Source of the DNA: Variovorax paradoxus
Lineage (GTDB): Bacteria; Pseudomonadota; Gammaproteobacteria; Burkholderiales; Burkholderiaceae_C
DNA length: 64,000 bases
Direction: 5' to 3'
Assembly (NCBI GenBank): GCA_016806145.1
Contig: CP063166.1
Coordinates: 5,084,001-5,148,000 of the forward strand
Positions within the stretch are counted from its first letter, which is position 1, and every line of letters begins with the position of its first letter. The notes beneath the pieces were generated by a model. That model was not told the DNA's origin, did no database searches, and was given only the letters and a program-made list of their open reading frames with translations. This document shows, one piece after another, positions 27,536-38,088 of the stretch. The position numbers and the translations under genes are program-made.

Positions 27536-28855
27536 ATGACCCATCCCGCCCCTTCCCCCACCCCGCTCCCGCCGCGCCACCGCTGGAAAGTGCTGAGCGC
27601 GGGTGTCGCGGCCAACGCCGCCTTCTCGGTCGCCTTCAGCGGCATCCCGATGACCGCCGTGCTGATGCGCTCGGGCTACCAGCTCGACAACGCCACGCTC
27701 GGCCTGGTGCTCGGCCTCATGGGCCTGGGCATCGCGGTCAGCGAGCTGCCCTGGGGCCTGCTGACCGACCGCTGGGGCGACCGCCCGGTGCTGCTGCTGG
27801 GCCTGGGCGCCACCGCGCTGGCCCTGGGGGCGATGGCGCTGTGGGCCGCGCCCGCGGCCGGCCACGTCCCGGGCCTGGGCCTGCTCGGCGGCGGGCTGCT
27901 GCTGGTCGGGCTGCTCGGCGGCAGCGTCAACGGCGCCAGCGGCCGCGCGGTGATGACCTGGTTCGCCGCCGGCGAGCGCGGCCTCGCGATGAGCATCCGC
28001 CAGACCGCCGTGCCGCTGGGCGGCGCCGTCGGCGCGCTGGTGCTGCCGTGGCTGGCGCTGCACCTCGGCTTCGCGGCGCTCTACGGCGTGCTCGCGCTGC
28101 TGTGCGCGCTCAGCGCCTGGATGGCCTGGGCCTGGGTGCACGAGCCGCCGCCCGAGCGCGCCGCACGGCCCTCGGCCGCGCCGGCCGCTCCAGGAACCGG
28201 CCCGCTGCGCGATGCGCGCGTGTGGCGCATCGTCGCGGGCATCGGCATCCTCTGCGCGCCGCAGTTCGCGGTGCTGTCCTTCGGCACGGTGTTCCTGCAC
28301 GACTTCGGCCATGCGGGCCTGGCGACCATCACCACCGCCATGGTCACGCTGCAGGCCGGCGCGATGGCGATGCGCGTGTGGAGCGGGCGCTGGACCGACC
28401 GGCGCGGCAACCGGCCGGCCTACCTGCGCGCCTGCGCCAGCCTCAGCGTGGCGCTGTTCGCGCTGCTCGCGCTGCTGGTGTTCTGCACCGGCGCGCAGGT
28501 GGCGGCCGAATCGCAGGCGCTGCGCATCGCGCTGGTGGTGCTGCTGGGCGTGAGCGGCATCTGCGTCTCGGCCTGGCACGGCGTGGCCTACACCGAGCTC
28601 GCCACGCTGGCCGGCGCCGCGCGCGCCGGCACGGCGCTGGGCATGGCGAACACCAGCGTGTTCCTGGTCTGCTTCGTCACGCCGTTCTCGATCCCGCACC
28701 TGATGGCGGCGCAGGGCTGGCCGCTGGTGTGGCTGGCGGCGGCGGGCTGCGCGCTGGTCGCGGTGCCGCTGCTGGCGCCGCGCGCGCCTTCGACCTCGGC
28801 CGGTGCCTGTCAGGCGCCGAAGTCGGCGAAGACGGCGTTGAGCCGCTCCACGTAG
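27536..28855 (+). CDS. MFS transporter
   Basis: A 439-residue protein with about 12 membrane segments. The loop 2-3 motif is [13 protein letters not shown] and its repeat after the central loop is [13 protein letters not shown]. The protein is Ala/Leu-rich with an Ala/Pro central loop ([15 protein letters not shown]). Its 3' end overlaps the convergent deaminase gene by 46 nt, so the last 15 residues are encoded opposite the deaminase C-terminus. The overlap itself is unusual and may reflect a lost stop. Substrate unknown; probably regulated by the divergent LysR. Confidence 0.85.
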   Translation: MTHPAPSPTPLPPRHRWKVLSAGVAANAAFSVAFSGIPMTAVLMRSGYQLDNATLGLVLGLMGLGIAVSELPWGLLTDRWGDRPVLLLGLGATALALGAMALWAAPAAGHVPGLGLLGGGLLLVGLLGGSVNGASGRAVMTWFAAGERGLAMSIRQTAVPLGGAVGALVLPWLALHLGFAALYGVLALLCALSAWMAWAWVHEPPPERAARPSAAPAAPGTGPLRDARVWRIVAGIGILCAPQFAVLSFGTVFLHDFGHAGLATITTAMVTLQAGAMAMRVWSGRWTDRRGNRPAYLRACASLSVALFALLALLVFCTGAQVAAESQALRIALVVLLGVSGICVSAWHGVAYTELATLAGAARAGTALGMANTSVFLVCFVTPFSIPHLMAAQGWPLVWLAAAGCALVAVPLLAPRAPSTSAGACQAPKSAKTALSRST

Positions 28856-29880
28856 GCGCGCTTGGCGGCCTCGTCGATGAAGCTGCCCTCGAAGCTGTTG
28901 GCCGCGAGCTGCCAGGCGTGGCGCGCGCCCAGGCCGGTGGCCTCGAAGGTCTGCGTGAAGTTCTGGTTCATGTAGCCGCCGAAGTAGGCCGGGTCGTCGG
29001 AGTTCACCGTGGCGACCAGGCCCGCGTCGAGCAGGGTGCCGAGGTTGTGCTGCGCGAGGTCGGGGAACACGCACAGCTTGAGGTTCGACAGCGGGCACAC
29101 GGTCAGCGGGATGCGGTCCTGCGCCAGCCGCTGCATCAGCGCCGGGTCCTTCGCGCTCTGCACGCCATGGTCGACGCGCTCCACCTTCAGCACGTCGAGC
29201 GCGCTCCACACGTATTCGGGCGGGCCTTCCTCGCCCGCATGGGCCACGAGGTGCAGGCCCAGCTCGCGGCAGCGCGCGAACACGCGCGCGAACTTCTCGG
29301 GCGGATGGCCGACCTCGCTCGAGTCGAGCCCCACGCCGATGAACTTGTCGCGATGGGGCAGCGCCTGCTCCAGGGTCTCGAAGGCCTCCTCCTCGCTCAG
29401 GTGGCGCAGGAAGCACAGGATCAGCGAGGCGCTCACGCCCAGCTTGTCCTTCGCCTCTACGCAGGCGCGGTGCAGGCCGTCGACCACGGTCTGCATCGCC
29501 ACGCCGCGCGCGGTGTGGGTCTGCGGGTCGAAGAACATCTCGGTGTGGACCACGTGGTCGGCCGCGGCGCGCTCGAGGTAGGCCCAGGCCATGTCGAAGA
29601 AGTCCTGCTCCTTCAGCAGCACGCTCGCGCCCGCGTAGTAGATGTCGAGGAAGCTCTGCAGGTTGGTGAAGGCGTAGGCCTGGCGCAGTTCCTCGACGCT
29701 GGCGTAGGGAATGGCCACGCCGTTGCGCTGCGCGAGCGCGAAGATCAGCTCGGGCTCGAGCGAGCCCTCGATGTGCATGTGCAGCTCGGCCTTGGGCATG
29801 GCGCGCAGCAGCTCGGGCAGGCGCTCGGCGGGAATGGCGTCGAAGCGCAGGTGGTCGGCGGCGGGGCGGAAGTCGGTCAT
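28810..29880 (-). CDS. add: Adenine deaminase of the adenosine-deaminase family
   Basis: A 356-residue zinc enzyme with the HxH of [11 protein letters not shown] (H34, H36), catalytic [12 protein letters not shown], and the late metal pair [10 protein letters not shown]. The motif [14 protein letters not shown] is the pattern I associate with the adenine-deaminase branch of COG1816, while classical adenosine deaminases have a different sequence there. I therefore favour adenine to hypoxanthine plus ammonia, with adenosine as the alternative. The ATG at 29880 fits the family length. It supplies hypoxanthine to the xanthine dehydrogenase route. An IclR regulator gene ends 95 nt upstream. Confidence 0.9.
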   Translation of the reverse strand: MTDFRPAADHLRFDAIPAERLPELLRAMPKAELHMHIEGSLEPELIFALAQRNGVAIPYASVEELRQAYAFTNLQSFLDIYYAGASVLLKEQDFFDMAWAYLERAAADHVVHTEMFFDPQTHTARGVAMQTVVDGLHRACVEAKDKLGVSASLILCFLRHLSEEEAFETLEQALPHRDKFIGVGLDSSEVGHPPEKFARVFARCRELGLHLVAHAGEEGPPEYVWSALDVLKVERVDHGVQSAKDPALMQRLAQDRIPLTVCPLSNLKLCVFPDLAQHNLGTLLDAGLVATVNSDDPAYFGGYMNQNFTQTFEATGLGARHAWQLAANSFEGSFIDEAAKRAYVERLNAVFADFGA

Positions 29881-29975
29881 GGTGGGGTCTGGCGCATGGG
29901 GGGCGCCGTGGGGCGTTGCGTTCGCGCGAGCATAAAGGCTGCCCGCGGCCGCGCAATGCGCGAAACCGTATGGCC

Positions 29976-30800
29976 TCAATCGAGGCTGCGCGCCGAGCTC
30001 GTGAGCGAGCGCGCGCACAGCAGCAGGGTGGGCGCCAGCTTGCGCACCGCCTCCTCCAGCGTCCAGCGGCTGGTGGGCGCGACCACGTGCACCGAGGCCA
30101 CGGGCCGGCCCTGGCTGCCGAGCACCGGCGCGGCGATGGTCATGTCGCCGAGGAACAGCTCCTCGGCATTGGTCGCGAAGCCCTGCAGCCGCGCCTGGCG
30201 CAAGGTGGCCAGGATCGCCTCGACCTCGGTCAGCGTGTGGGTGGTGTGGGCCACCCGGTCCGAGGCCTCGATCAGCGCGCGCGCCTCGTCCTCGGGCAGC
30301 GCACTCAGGAAGGCACGGCCCGAGGCGGTGCAGTACATCGGGATGCGGCTGCCGATCGGCATGTGCACCGGCACGAACTGCGCGCTCACGAAGCGCGCCA
30401 CGTAGACCATGTCCAGCCCGTCGGGCTCGGTGAGGCAGGAGGTCTCGGTCGTCACCTTGGTGAGCTCCGACAGGTAGGGATTCGCCACGTCGATCAGCGC
30501 ATTGGCCGCGAGGTAGTTGAAGCCGATCTCCATCACGCGCGGCGTGAGCTGGTAGCGCCGCGTCTTCGGATGCTTGCGCAGGTAGCCGAGCTTCTCGAGC
30601 GTGAAGACCATGCGCTGGGCCGAGCTCTTGGTGATGTCGGTGGCCACGGCCACGTCGGCCAGCGTCATGGTGCGCCGCCGCGCGCTGAAGGCGCGCAGCA
30701 CGGCCAGGCCCTTCTCGAGCGACTGGTTGAAGAGAAGGCTCTGGCTGTCCTCGGGCGCCGCGTCGTCGGCGGTCCCGGTGGGGGCGGTCGTGGGGTCCAT
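29976..30800 (-). CDS. IclR-family transcriptional regulator
   Basis: A 274-residue protein. After a 25-residue acidic leader comes the winged HTH ([30 protein letters not shown]), then the IclR effector domain with [20 protein letters not shown] and the terminal [16 protein letters not shown]. It is divergent from the amino-acid ABC importer with a 170-nt gap that contains TCGA-rich repeats. IclR proteins usually repress or activate adjacent catabolic genes, so the importer and FAD oxidase are likely targets. Confidence 0.93.
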   Translation of the reverse strand: MDPTTAPTGTADDAAPEDSQSLLFNQSLEKGLAVLRAFSARRRTMTLADVAVATDITKSSAQRMVFTLEKLGYLRKHPKTRRYQLTPRVMEIGFNYLAANALIDVANPYLSELTKVTTETSCLTEPDGLDMVYVARFVSAQFVPVHMPIGSRIPMYCTASGRAFLSALPEDEARALIEASDRVAHTTHTLTEVEAILATLRQARLQGFATNAEELFLGDMTIAAPVLGSQGRPVASVHVVAPTSRWTLEEAVRKLAPTLLLCARSLTSSARSLD

Positions 30801-30830
30801 GGCGTCAAAGTATAGCGAGCGTCCGATGAA

Positions 30831-30844
30831 ATATCGAATATCGA
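30831..30844. promoter_or_regulatory. ATATCGA direct repeat, candidate IclR site
   Basis: ATATCGA occurs twice in tandem (30831-30837 and 30838-30844), and further TCGA-containing half-sites (TCGATCGA at 30888-30895) follow in the divergent IclR/importer gap. Position and repetition fit a regulator-binding region; assignment to IclR is inference. Confidence 0.35.
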
Positions 30845-30904
30845 TACGATCAATTCGACTAGTGGTTTTCATTTATTGATTAAAGAGTCGATCGAATCGA
30901 TTAT

Positions 30905-30919
30905 TGGCACGCATGTTGC
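30905..30919 (+). promoter_or_regulatory. Sigma-54 (-24/-12) promoter
   Basis: TGGCACG-CATG-TTGC matches the sigma-54 consensus TGGCACG-N4-TTGCW at every fixed position. Transcription would start near 30931, about 40 nt upstream of the binding-protein ATG at 30971. An enhancer-binding activator would be required; none is encoded in the window. Confidence 0.65.
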
Positions 30920-30970
30920 GTTGACCCCGCTTCCTTCCTTTCCCTGTCTCTTGTCCTGAGGAGTGCTTCC

Positions 30971-31750
30971 ATGAATCGCATCGTTCGCCACCTCCGCCCG
31001 CTGCGCCGCCTCGCGCTCGGCCTCTGCATCGCCGGCGCCGCCTCGCTCGCGGCGGCCCAGGGCGCGGCCCCGGCCAGCTTCAACGTGGGCGCCACCGCCA
31101 CCGGCGTGCCCTTCACCTTCCTCGACGTGAAGAGCAACAGCATCCAGGGAATGATGGTCGACACCGTCACCGCGGTCGGCAAGGCGGGCGGCTTCACGGT
31201 CAACGTGCAGCAGACCGTGTTCTCGGCGCTGATCCCCTCGCTCACGGCGCGCAAGATCGACATCGTCTCGGCCGCCATGCTCAAGACGCCCGCGCGCCAG
31301 GAGGTGGTCGACTTCAGCGACCCGGTCTATTCGTACGGCGAGGGCCTGATCGTCAAGGCCGACGACACCCGTGCCTACGCCACGCTCGACGAGCTCAAGG
31401 GCGAGGTGGTGGGCGCGCAGGTCGGCACCGTGTTCCTCGACATGCTCACCAAGAAGGGCATCTTCAAGGAGGTGCGCAGCTACGACTCGGTGGCCGACAT
31501 GACGCGCGACCTCTCGCTGGGCCGCATCAAGGCCGGCCTCGGCGACCAGCCCATCATGGCCTACCAGATCCGGCAGAACACCTTCCCGGGCGTGAAGCTG
31601 GTCGACAGCTACAAGCCGGTGAACGTGGGCGACGTCTGCCTGGTGGTGCGCAAGGGCGACACCGAGACGCTGGCGCGGCTGAACAAGGCCATCGCCGCGA
31701 TCAAGGCCGACGGCACGCTGGCGAAGATCGTCCAGAAATGGGGCATCTGA
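30971..31750 (+). CDS. Amino-acid ABC transporter periplasmic binding protein (family 3)
   Basis: A 259-residue SBP_bac_3 receptor. The signal peptide runs to about residue 29 (SLAAAQG). The mature lobe has [20 protein letters not shown] and [20 protein letters not shown], both standard in polar amino-acid receptors. SD GAGGAG lies 7 nt before the ATG. It leads a four-gene operon with permease, ATPase and an FAD oxidase. Ligand is probably an amino acid or amine that the oxidase degrades. Confidence 0.93.
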   Translation: MNRIVRHLRPLRRLALGLCIAGAASLAAAQGAAPASFNVGATATGVPFTFLDVKSNSIQGMMVDTVTAVGKAGGFTVNVQQTVFSALIPSLTARKIDIVSAAMLKTPARQEVVDFSDPVYSYGEGLIVKADDTRAYATLDELKGEVVGAQVGTVFLDMLTKKGIFKEVRSYDSVADMTRDLSLGRIKAGLGDQPIMAYQIRQNTFPGVKLVDSYKPVNVGDVCLVVRKGDTETLARLNKAIAAIKADGTLAKIVQKWGI

Positions 31751-31764
31751 GCGCGCGCTGAGCC

Positions 31765-32429
31765 ATGGCCTCCTCGTTCCTCCAACACGCGCAGGACTTC
31801 CTGCCGATCCTGCTGCAGGGCGCGGTGGTCACGGTGCAGGTCACCGTGCTGTCGTTCCTGCTGAGCAGCGTGCTCGGCCTCGCGCTGGCGCTGATGAAGC
31901 TCTCGCCGGTGCGCGCCGTCTCGTGGACCGGCGCGGTGATCGTCAACGTGATCCGCGGGCTGCCGATCATCGTGCAGCTGTTCTACATCTACTTCGTGCT
32001 GCCCGAGTTCGGCGTGCAGCTCACGGCCTTCCAGGCCGGCGTGATCGGCCTGGGCATCGCCTACTCGGCCTACCAGGCCGAGAACTTCCGCGCCGGCATC
32101 GAGGCCGTCGATCCGGGCCAGCGCGAGGCCGCGCAGGCCATGGGCATGCGCTCGGCGCTGATCATGCGGCGCGTGATCCTGCCGCAGGCCTTCCGCATCG
32201 CGCTGCCGCCCTACGGCAACACGCTGGTGATGATGCTCAAGGACTCCTCGCTGGTCTCGACCATCACGGTGGCCGAGATGACGCGCGCCGGCCAGCTGAT
32301 CGCCTCCTCCACCTTCCAGAACATGACGGTCTACACGCTGGTCGCGCTGCTCTACCTGTTGATGAGCCTGCCGCTGGTCTGGGGCCTGCGCCGGCTCGAG
32401 GCGCGCTTTGGCGCCGGAAGGAGAAAGCC

Positions 32430-32433
<4 letters not shown>
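31765..32433 (+). CDS. Amino-acid ABC transporter permease (HisM/HisQ type)
   Basis: A 222-residue inner-membrane permease with five to six helices, the EAA loop [24 protein letters not shown] and [14 protein letters not shown] near helix 3. It starts 14 nt after the receptor stop and its TGA overlaps the ATPase ATG (ATGA). A single permease suggests a homodimeric channel. Confidence 0.94.
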
Positions 32434-33172
<739 letters not shown>

Positions 33173-33176
<4 letters not shown>

Positions 33177-34459
33177 GCATCGCGACATCGACACTGCCTC
33201 CTTCGCTGTGGGCCGCCACCGCGCCAGCGGCACCGCCGACGCCGCCGCTGGCGGGTTCGCAGCGCGCCGACGTGCTGATCGTGGGCGCCGGCTTCACGGG
33301 CCTGTCGGCCGCGCTGCACCTGGCCGAGGCCGGCACCAAGGTCTGCGTGCTCGAGGCGCACGAGCCGGGCTGGGGCGCCTCGGGGCGCAACGGCGGCCAG
33401 GTCAATCCCACGCTCAAGCAGGACCCCGACGAACTGGTGCGGACCTACGGCGCCGCGCGCGCCGAGCCGCTGATCGACGCGGTTTCGCGCTCGGCCGACC
33501 TGGTGTTCAAGCTGATCGAGCGCCACGGCATCGACTGCCAGCCGGTGCGCAAGGGCTGGCTGCAGGTGGCCTATTCGCCCAGGCACCTCGCCGCCATGCA
33601 TGCGCGCGCCGAGCAATGGGCGCGGCGCGGCGCCGCCACGCAGATGCTCGACCGCGCCGATGTGGCGGCGCGCCTGGGCACCCAAGCCTTCGCGGGCGGC
33701 TGGCTCGACGGCCGCGCCGGCGGCATCCAGCCGCTGGCCTACACGCGCGGGCTGGTGCGCGCCGCGCAGGCGGCGGGCGCATCGGTGCACGGCGGCAGCG
33801 CGGTCAGCTCGCTCGAGCGCCGCGGTACGCAGTGGCACGCGACCACGGCCAGCGGCGCGAGCGTGGTCGCCGACCAGGTGCTGATCGCCACCAACGGCTA
33901 CACCGGCGGCCTGTGGCCCGGCCTCTCGCGCACCGTGCTCGCGGCCAACAGCTTCATCGTGGCCACCGAGCCGCTGCAGGGCGCGGCCGCGCACGCCATC
34001 CTGCCGGGCGGCGAGACCGCGTCGACCTCGCAGCGCCTGCTGCTGTACTTCCGCAAGGACGCGCAGGGCCGGCTGCTGATGGGCGGGCGCGGCCACTTCG
34101 CCGATCCGGCGGGACCGGCCGACTTCGCGCACCTCGAGCGCTCGCTCGCCCTGCTGTATCCGCAACTCGGGCCGCTGCGCTACCAGTACCGCTGGGCCGG
34201 CCGCATCGCCGTCACGCGCGACTTCATGCCGCATGTGCACACGCCCGCGCCGGGCCTCACGATCGCGCTGGGCTACAACGGGCGCGGCATCGCGCTGGCC
34301 ACCAGCATGGGCCGGCACGTGGCGGCGCGGCTGATGCAGCCCGGGGCGGATTTCCCGTACCCGGTGACGCCGCTCCAGCCGATTCCGCTGCATCGACTGC
34401 AGCGCTTCTACATCGCGGCCGGCGTGGCCTGGTACAGCCTGCTCGATCGATTCGCTTGA
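33173..34459 (+). CDS. FAD-dependent oxidase (DAO/PuuB family) in the importer operon
   Basis: A 428-residue flavoprotein with a GTG start coupled to the ATPase stop (GTGA). The FAD motif is [21 protein letters not shown], then [21 protein letters not shown], which matches gamma-glutamylputrescine oxidase-like enzymes (GASGRNGGQ). The closing region [20 protein letters not shown] completes the dinucleotide site. It should oxidise the amine or amino acid delivered by the ABC importer in the cytosol. It is similar in type to the oxidase at 10632 but in a different operon. Confidence 0.87.
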
Positions 34460-34472
34460 TAAGCTGGGCCGC

Positions 34473-34814
34473 ATGCACACCCTGATCGGCATCGCGGCGT
34501 ATCTCCTGATCGGCATCGCCGTGGCGCCGCTGCTGCTGCTCGGGCTCTACGTGCTGGCCGACCGGCTCGGACTGAAGGTGGCCGATCGCATGCTGTCGCT
34601 GACGGCGCGGCTGCTCCAGGTGCAGTGGCTCGGCGGCGGCGTGGTGAACATCGTCGGCGGCCTGCTGATCGCCGCGCTCGGGATCTGGGCCGCGCTGTCG
34701 CTGGCGCCGCCGCTGCATCGGCTGGCCGGCGCGCTGCTGCTGGTGCCCTTCGGGCTCTGGCGGACCTTCAGGGGCGTGGCCGTGCTCAAGGCGCTTTCGC
34801 GCATCGACGAATAG
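34473..34814 (+). CDS. Small membrane protein of unknown function
   Basis: A 113-residue protein with three probable membrane segments: residues 4-30, about 55-75, and 80-98. Codon use matches neighbours. It begins 13 nt after the oxidase stop and could be co-transcribed. I do not recognise a family with certainty, and nothing in the sequence suggests an enzyme. Confidence 0.65.
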   Translation: MHTLIGIAAYLLIGIAVAPLLLLGLYVLADRLGLKVADRMLSLTARLLQVQWLGGGVVNIVGGLLIAALGIWAALSLAPPLHRLAGALLLVPFGLWRTFRGVAVLKALSRIDE

Positions 34815-34879
34815 CACGCCCGGGGCCGCCAGCCGATACCATGGCGCGCCCCCTCTACCCACTGCATCGGAGACACGAC

Positions 34880-35281
34880 ATGGCGATCGACACGCTTTCC
34901 ACCTGGCACCAGCTCGTGCAGACGCGCGACGCGGCAGGGCTCGACATCCTGCTCGACGAGGGCGCCGTCTTCCATTCGCCGGTGGTGCACAAGCCGCAGA
35001 TCGGCAAGGAGATCACGCGCCGCTACCTGGCCGCGGCCTTCGAGGTCTTCTTCAACCCGAGCTTCCGCTACGTGCGCGAAGTGAAGGCCGAGCGCGACGC
35101 GGTGCTCGAGTTCGAGGTGGAGCTCGACGGCATCGTGGTCAACGGCGTCGACATGATCCGCTGGAACGACGCGGGCAAGATCACCGAGTTCAAGGTGATG
35201 CTGCGCCCGCTGAAGGCCGTGAACCTGATCCACCAGAAGATGGCGGCGCAGCTGCAGGCCGCGCAGCCACCTCAGGCCTGA
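34880..35281 (+). CDS. NTF2-like/SnoaL-type protein
   Basis: A 133-residue protein with the NTF2-like alternation: TWHQLVQTRDAAGLDILLDEGAVFHSPV, then helical KEITRRYLAAAFEVFF and strands ending VDMIRWNDAGKITEFKVMLRP. Same length as the protein at 12089, and likewise close to an FAD oxidase gene. Function unknown. It starts 65 nt after the small membrane protein. SD is weak (GGAGAC at 34869). Confidence 0.8.
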   Translation: MAIDTLSTWHQLVQTRDAAGLDILLDEGAVFHSPVVHKPQIGKEITRRYLAAAFEVFFNPSFRYVREVKAERDAVLEFEVELDGIVVNGVDMIRWNDAGKITEFKVMLRPLKAVNLIHQKMAAQLQAAQPPQA

Positions 35282-35285
35282 CGGA

Positions 35286-36203
35286 TCAGAGCGGCTCGAA
35301 GCCCGGCGCCTGCGTCATCTCGGTGGGCTTGTAGATCTTGTGCGCGGCCGTGGGGGTCGCCACGTCGGACACCACCAGCAGGCGCCACAGCGGCTCGCCG
35401 ACCGAGCTCAGCTGCTCCTCGCGCGTGAGGCGGAAGGTCGGGAAGCCCGAGGCCGTGCCCTTGACCGTGACCTTGAGCAGGGTCGCGCCCTTCGAGTTCG
35501 ACACCACGATGTCGTAGCCGGTCTTCTGGCTGCGCACGTCCTCGGCGTTGTAGCCGTAGCCCTTGAAGTGGCGCATCACGTAGTCCATGGCGGCCTCCTG
35601 CACGGCCTCGGCCGAGCCCAGCTTCGCCGCGCCGTCGGCACCGACCGCGACCTCGTCGGGCACGTTGCCCTTGGCGCGCGCGGCCTGGATCGCGGCCTCG
35701 TCGGGCACCCAGCCGCGCGGGCCGCGCACCAGCACCGCGAACTTGCGCTCGGGCTCCCAGCTCGCGACATGCCATTCGGCGTCGTCGCGCACGCGCGTCG
35801 AGACCTTGGCGCTGCGGTTGGTCTCGATCTCGCCGATGGCGATGCGGTTGGTCTGCACCACGGCGCGGAAATCCTGGCCGGCGTCGAAGGTGCGCTTGAG
35901 CAGCGCGAGGCGGTCGGCGGCGCGCTGCGACTGGAACGCGGAGCGCGGGCCGCCGCCGGGGCGGAACTGCACGTCGAGCGACTCGAGGCAGAACCAGCGC
36001 CCGCCCTCGCCGAGGTTGACGTACTCGCCCCAGATGGTGGCGATCACGTTGTCGCCGGTGGCGAGCCAGGCGTGGTCCGAGGCCTTCTCGCGCGCGTCGA
36101 ACACACCCATCTTGGCGACGATGTCGACCGGCGTGAGCCGGGGGCCGGAGAGGCGCATCTCATCGATGACGGCGAGTACTTTGGGGTCGACTTCCTTGTC
36201 CAT
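35286..36203 (-). CDS. DUF3883-like protein with degenerate nuclease motif
   Basis: A 305-residue protein. The C-terminal third has the layout of DUF3883, a restriction-endonuclease-like domain found in defence and mobile-element proteins: AMDYVMRHFKGYGY, then GYDIVVSNSKG, and KVTVKGT. In active members the last motif is E-V-K (metal ligand Glu plus Lys); here the Glu position is Thr, so a canonical nuclease site is unlikely. The N-terminal 190 residues are unrecognised and contain WGEYVNLGEGGRWFCLESLD. It is convergent with the NTF2-like gene, 4 nt away. Confidence 0.6.
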   Translation of the reverse strand: MDKEVDPKVLAVIDEMRLSGPRLTPVDIVAKMGVFDAREKASDHAWLATGDNVIATIWGEYVNLGEGGRWFCLESLDVQFRPGGGPRSAFQSQRAADRLALLKRTFDAGQDFRAVVQTNRIAIGEIETNRSAKVSTRVRDDAEWHVASWEPERKFAVLVRGPRGWVPDEAAIQAARAKGNVPDEVAVGADGAAKLGSAEAVQEAAMDYVMRHFKGYGYNAEDVRSQKTGYDIVVSNSKGATLLKVTVKGTASGFPTFRLTREEQLSSVGEPLWRLLVVSDVATPTAAHKIYKPTEMTQAPGFEPL

Positions 36204-36291
36204 GCGGGGGTCTTGTGCGAGAGGCAGATTGGAGATTGCGGGGGGTGGCGAGTATGCCGCAACCGGAAACCGGCCGCCCTCGCGCGCGCCC

Positions 36292-37527
36292 TCACCAGGC
36301 CGTGGCGTCGCCCTCGAGCGCACGCCGCGCCAGCACGAAGGTGGCGGCATTCCAGCTCTGGCCCGCCATGCCCATCGGCGCCAGCGTGCGGCCATGGAAC
36401 CACTCGGTGAAGCGCCAGCCGTCGAGCTCGTTGGCGCGCGCCAGCTTCGCGAGCTCGGCCCAGCCCTCGGCCTCGAGCCCCAGCTTCGCGAGCGCCATCG
36501 CCCAGAAGCCGCCCACGAAGGGCCAGATGCCGCCGTTGTGGTACTGGTGCACCAGGTTCTGCCGGTGCCGGCCCATGTAGGCGCGCCACAGCTCGTGCTG
36601 CGGCGACAGCGGATGCAGCACCACGCGCACCGGGTAGGGATCGCTCGCGCGCGCGCCCTCGATGGTGTTGACGATGCTGTGCGCCATCGCCTCGTCGGCC
36701 AGCCCGGCCTGAATCGCCAGCACGTTGCCGAACACGTCGCCCTCGTCGCCCACCACCGCGAGGTTGACGAAGCTCAGGTACAGGCCCGGATCGCGCCGGC
36801 CGCGCCGCGCGTAGTGCTGCAGCAGCCGCGCGCGGTGGTATTCGGGCAGGTCGCGCTGGAACGGGTTGAACAGGTGGTTGAAGTGGTGCCGGGTCTCGTC
36901 GGCCTGCGCGATCGCGAAGCGGCGCTTGACGTCGAACCACAGCGCGTTGGTGTAGAGCACGTAGCCCGAGCGCGGCATGATGTCGGCCCAGTCGCTGGCC
37001 TCGTTCTGCTGCAGCAGCCGGAAGTGCTGGTGCTCCTGCGCCAGCAGCCAGCCGATCGCGCGCTGCACGCCGTCGGCCCAGTGCGTGGCGCCCACCTGGC
37101 CATGGCGGCGCACATGGTCCACCGCGATCAGCCACCAGAGCGTGGCGTCGATGCAGCCCAGATACCAGAAGTCGGCGTCCTGGCCCTCGGGGTCGACGTA
37201 CTTCGGGATCTGCCCATTGGCCGCCTGCTGCGCCGCGAGCGCGTCGAGGCTCGCGACCGCGCCCTGCTCGAGCGCCGGCACGCCGCTGCCGCACATCGCC
37301 ATCACGCAGATCGCGGCGTCGCGCCCGAAGATGCGCGTGTAGCGCCGCGCCACCGCGGCCTCGGTGCGGCTCGCGGCCAGGATGCCGTGCGGCGTGAGGT
37401 TGGCTTCGAGCAGCGCGAGCGAGGCCTGGCTGCAGGCATCGACGAGCGCGAGCGAAGGGGCGTCGAGGGAATCGTGGGTCATGGGCGTCGGCGCGGTGAG
37501 CGAATCAGGGGATCCTCGTTCATTCAT
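36292..37527 (-). CDS. GH100-like glycoside hydrolase (alkaline/neutral invertase or amylo-1,6-glucosidase type)
   Basis: A 411-residue (alpha/alpha)6-type protein. Motifs typical of this superfamily are YTRIFGRDAAICVMA, NEASDWADIMPRSGYVLYTNALW (conserved acid D), and MAGQSWNAATFVLA at the end. Acidic residues in the DWADIM and GDEGD segments are catalytic candidates. Whether the substrate is sucrose or an alpha-1,6-glucan cannot be settled. The ATG at 37527 overlaps the SMI1 stop by 8 nt (ATGAATGA), suggesting coupling; the ATG at 37482 (396 residues) is the main alternative. No signal peptide. Confidence 0.72.
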   Translation of the reverse strand: MNERGSPDSLTAPTPMTHDSLDAPSLALVDACSQASLALLEANLTPHGILAASRTEAAVARRYTRIFGRDAAICVMAMCGSGVPALEQGAVASLDALAAQQAANGQIPKYVDPEGQDADFWYLGCIDATLWWLIAVDHVRRHGQVGATHWADGVQRAIGWLLAQEHQHFRLLQQNEASDWADIMPRSGYVLYTNALWFDVKRRFAIAQADETRHHFNHLFNPFQRDLPEYHRARLLQHYARRGRRDPGLYLSFVNLAVVGDEGDVFGNVLAIQAGLADEAMAHSIVNTIEGARASDPYPVRVVLHPLSPQHELWRAYMGRHRQNLVHQYHNGGIWPFVGGFWAMALAKLGLEAEGWAELAKLARANELDGWRFTEWFHGRTLAPMGMAGQSWNAATFVLARRALEGDATAW

Positions 37528-38041
37528 CGTCTTCGTCGGCGAATTCCTCGTAGCGCAGGAAGGCTTCCATGAACGCGGCGAACGAAGGCGCGAGCACGCG
37601 CACCGAGGCCGGCGACGCGGCATGCGCGTAATAGACGACCGGGTACTCGCCATCGACCAGCCCCTGGCTCACGTCGAACAGCACCTGGTCGCCGTCGGCC
37701 TCCATGAAGAACTCCGCGAAGCACAGCATGCCGTTCGACGGCGGCGGCCAGTTGCCGCCGCGGCGCTGGACCACGGCGCGTTGCGCCTCGCCGAGCCGAT
37801 CGAGCGGCTCGAACTCGTGGAAGAAAGGATGCTGGTCGCCGAACTGCACGACACCGCCCATCAGCATGAAGCCGCGGCTGCAGCGCAGCAGTTGCTTGTA
37901 GGACTCCGGCAACGGCACGCCCAGCGATTGCTCGAGTGCGGCGATCTCGGCGTCGGAGGCCGGCGGCTGCACGTCCTCGAGATCGAAGTCGGGTGCGAGG
38001 CGGGAGAACTGGGGGAAGTGGGCTGCGCTGCGTTCGAGCAT
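37520..38041 (-). CDS. SMI1/KNR4-family protein
   Basis: A 173-residue protein with the SMI1/KNR4 (SUKH) fold pattern: SDAEIAALEQSLGVPLPESYKQLLRCSRGF, a Gly-rich turn GGVVQFGD, and acidic C-terminus (EEFADEDDE). SUKH proteins are often toxin-immunity proteins or cargo binders. No toxin is adjacent, so it may be an orphan. Its message is coupled to the GH100-like gene. Confidence 0.78.
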   Translation of the reverse strand: MLERSAAHFPQFSRLAPDFDLEDVQPPASDAEIAALEQSLGVPLPESYKQLLRCSRGFMLMGGVVQFGDQHPFFHEFEPLDRLGEAQRAVVQRRGGNWPPPSNGMLCFAEFFMEADGDQVLFDVSQGLVDGEYPVVYYAHAASPASVRVLAPSFAAFMEAFLRYEEFADEDDE

Positions 38042-38088
38042 GGGAATGACTGTGGACGTGGGAGGTGTCTGTTCGATGGCGGCGCGCT

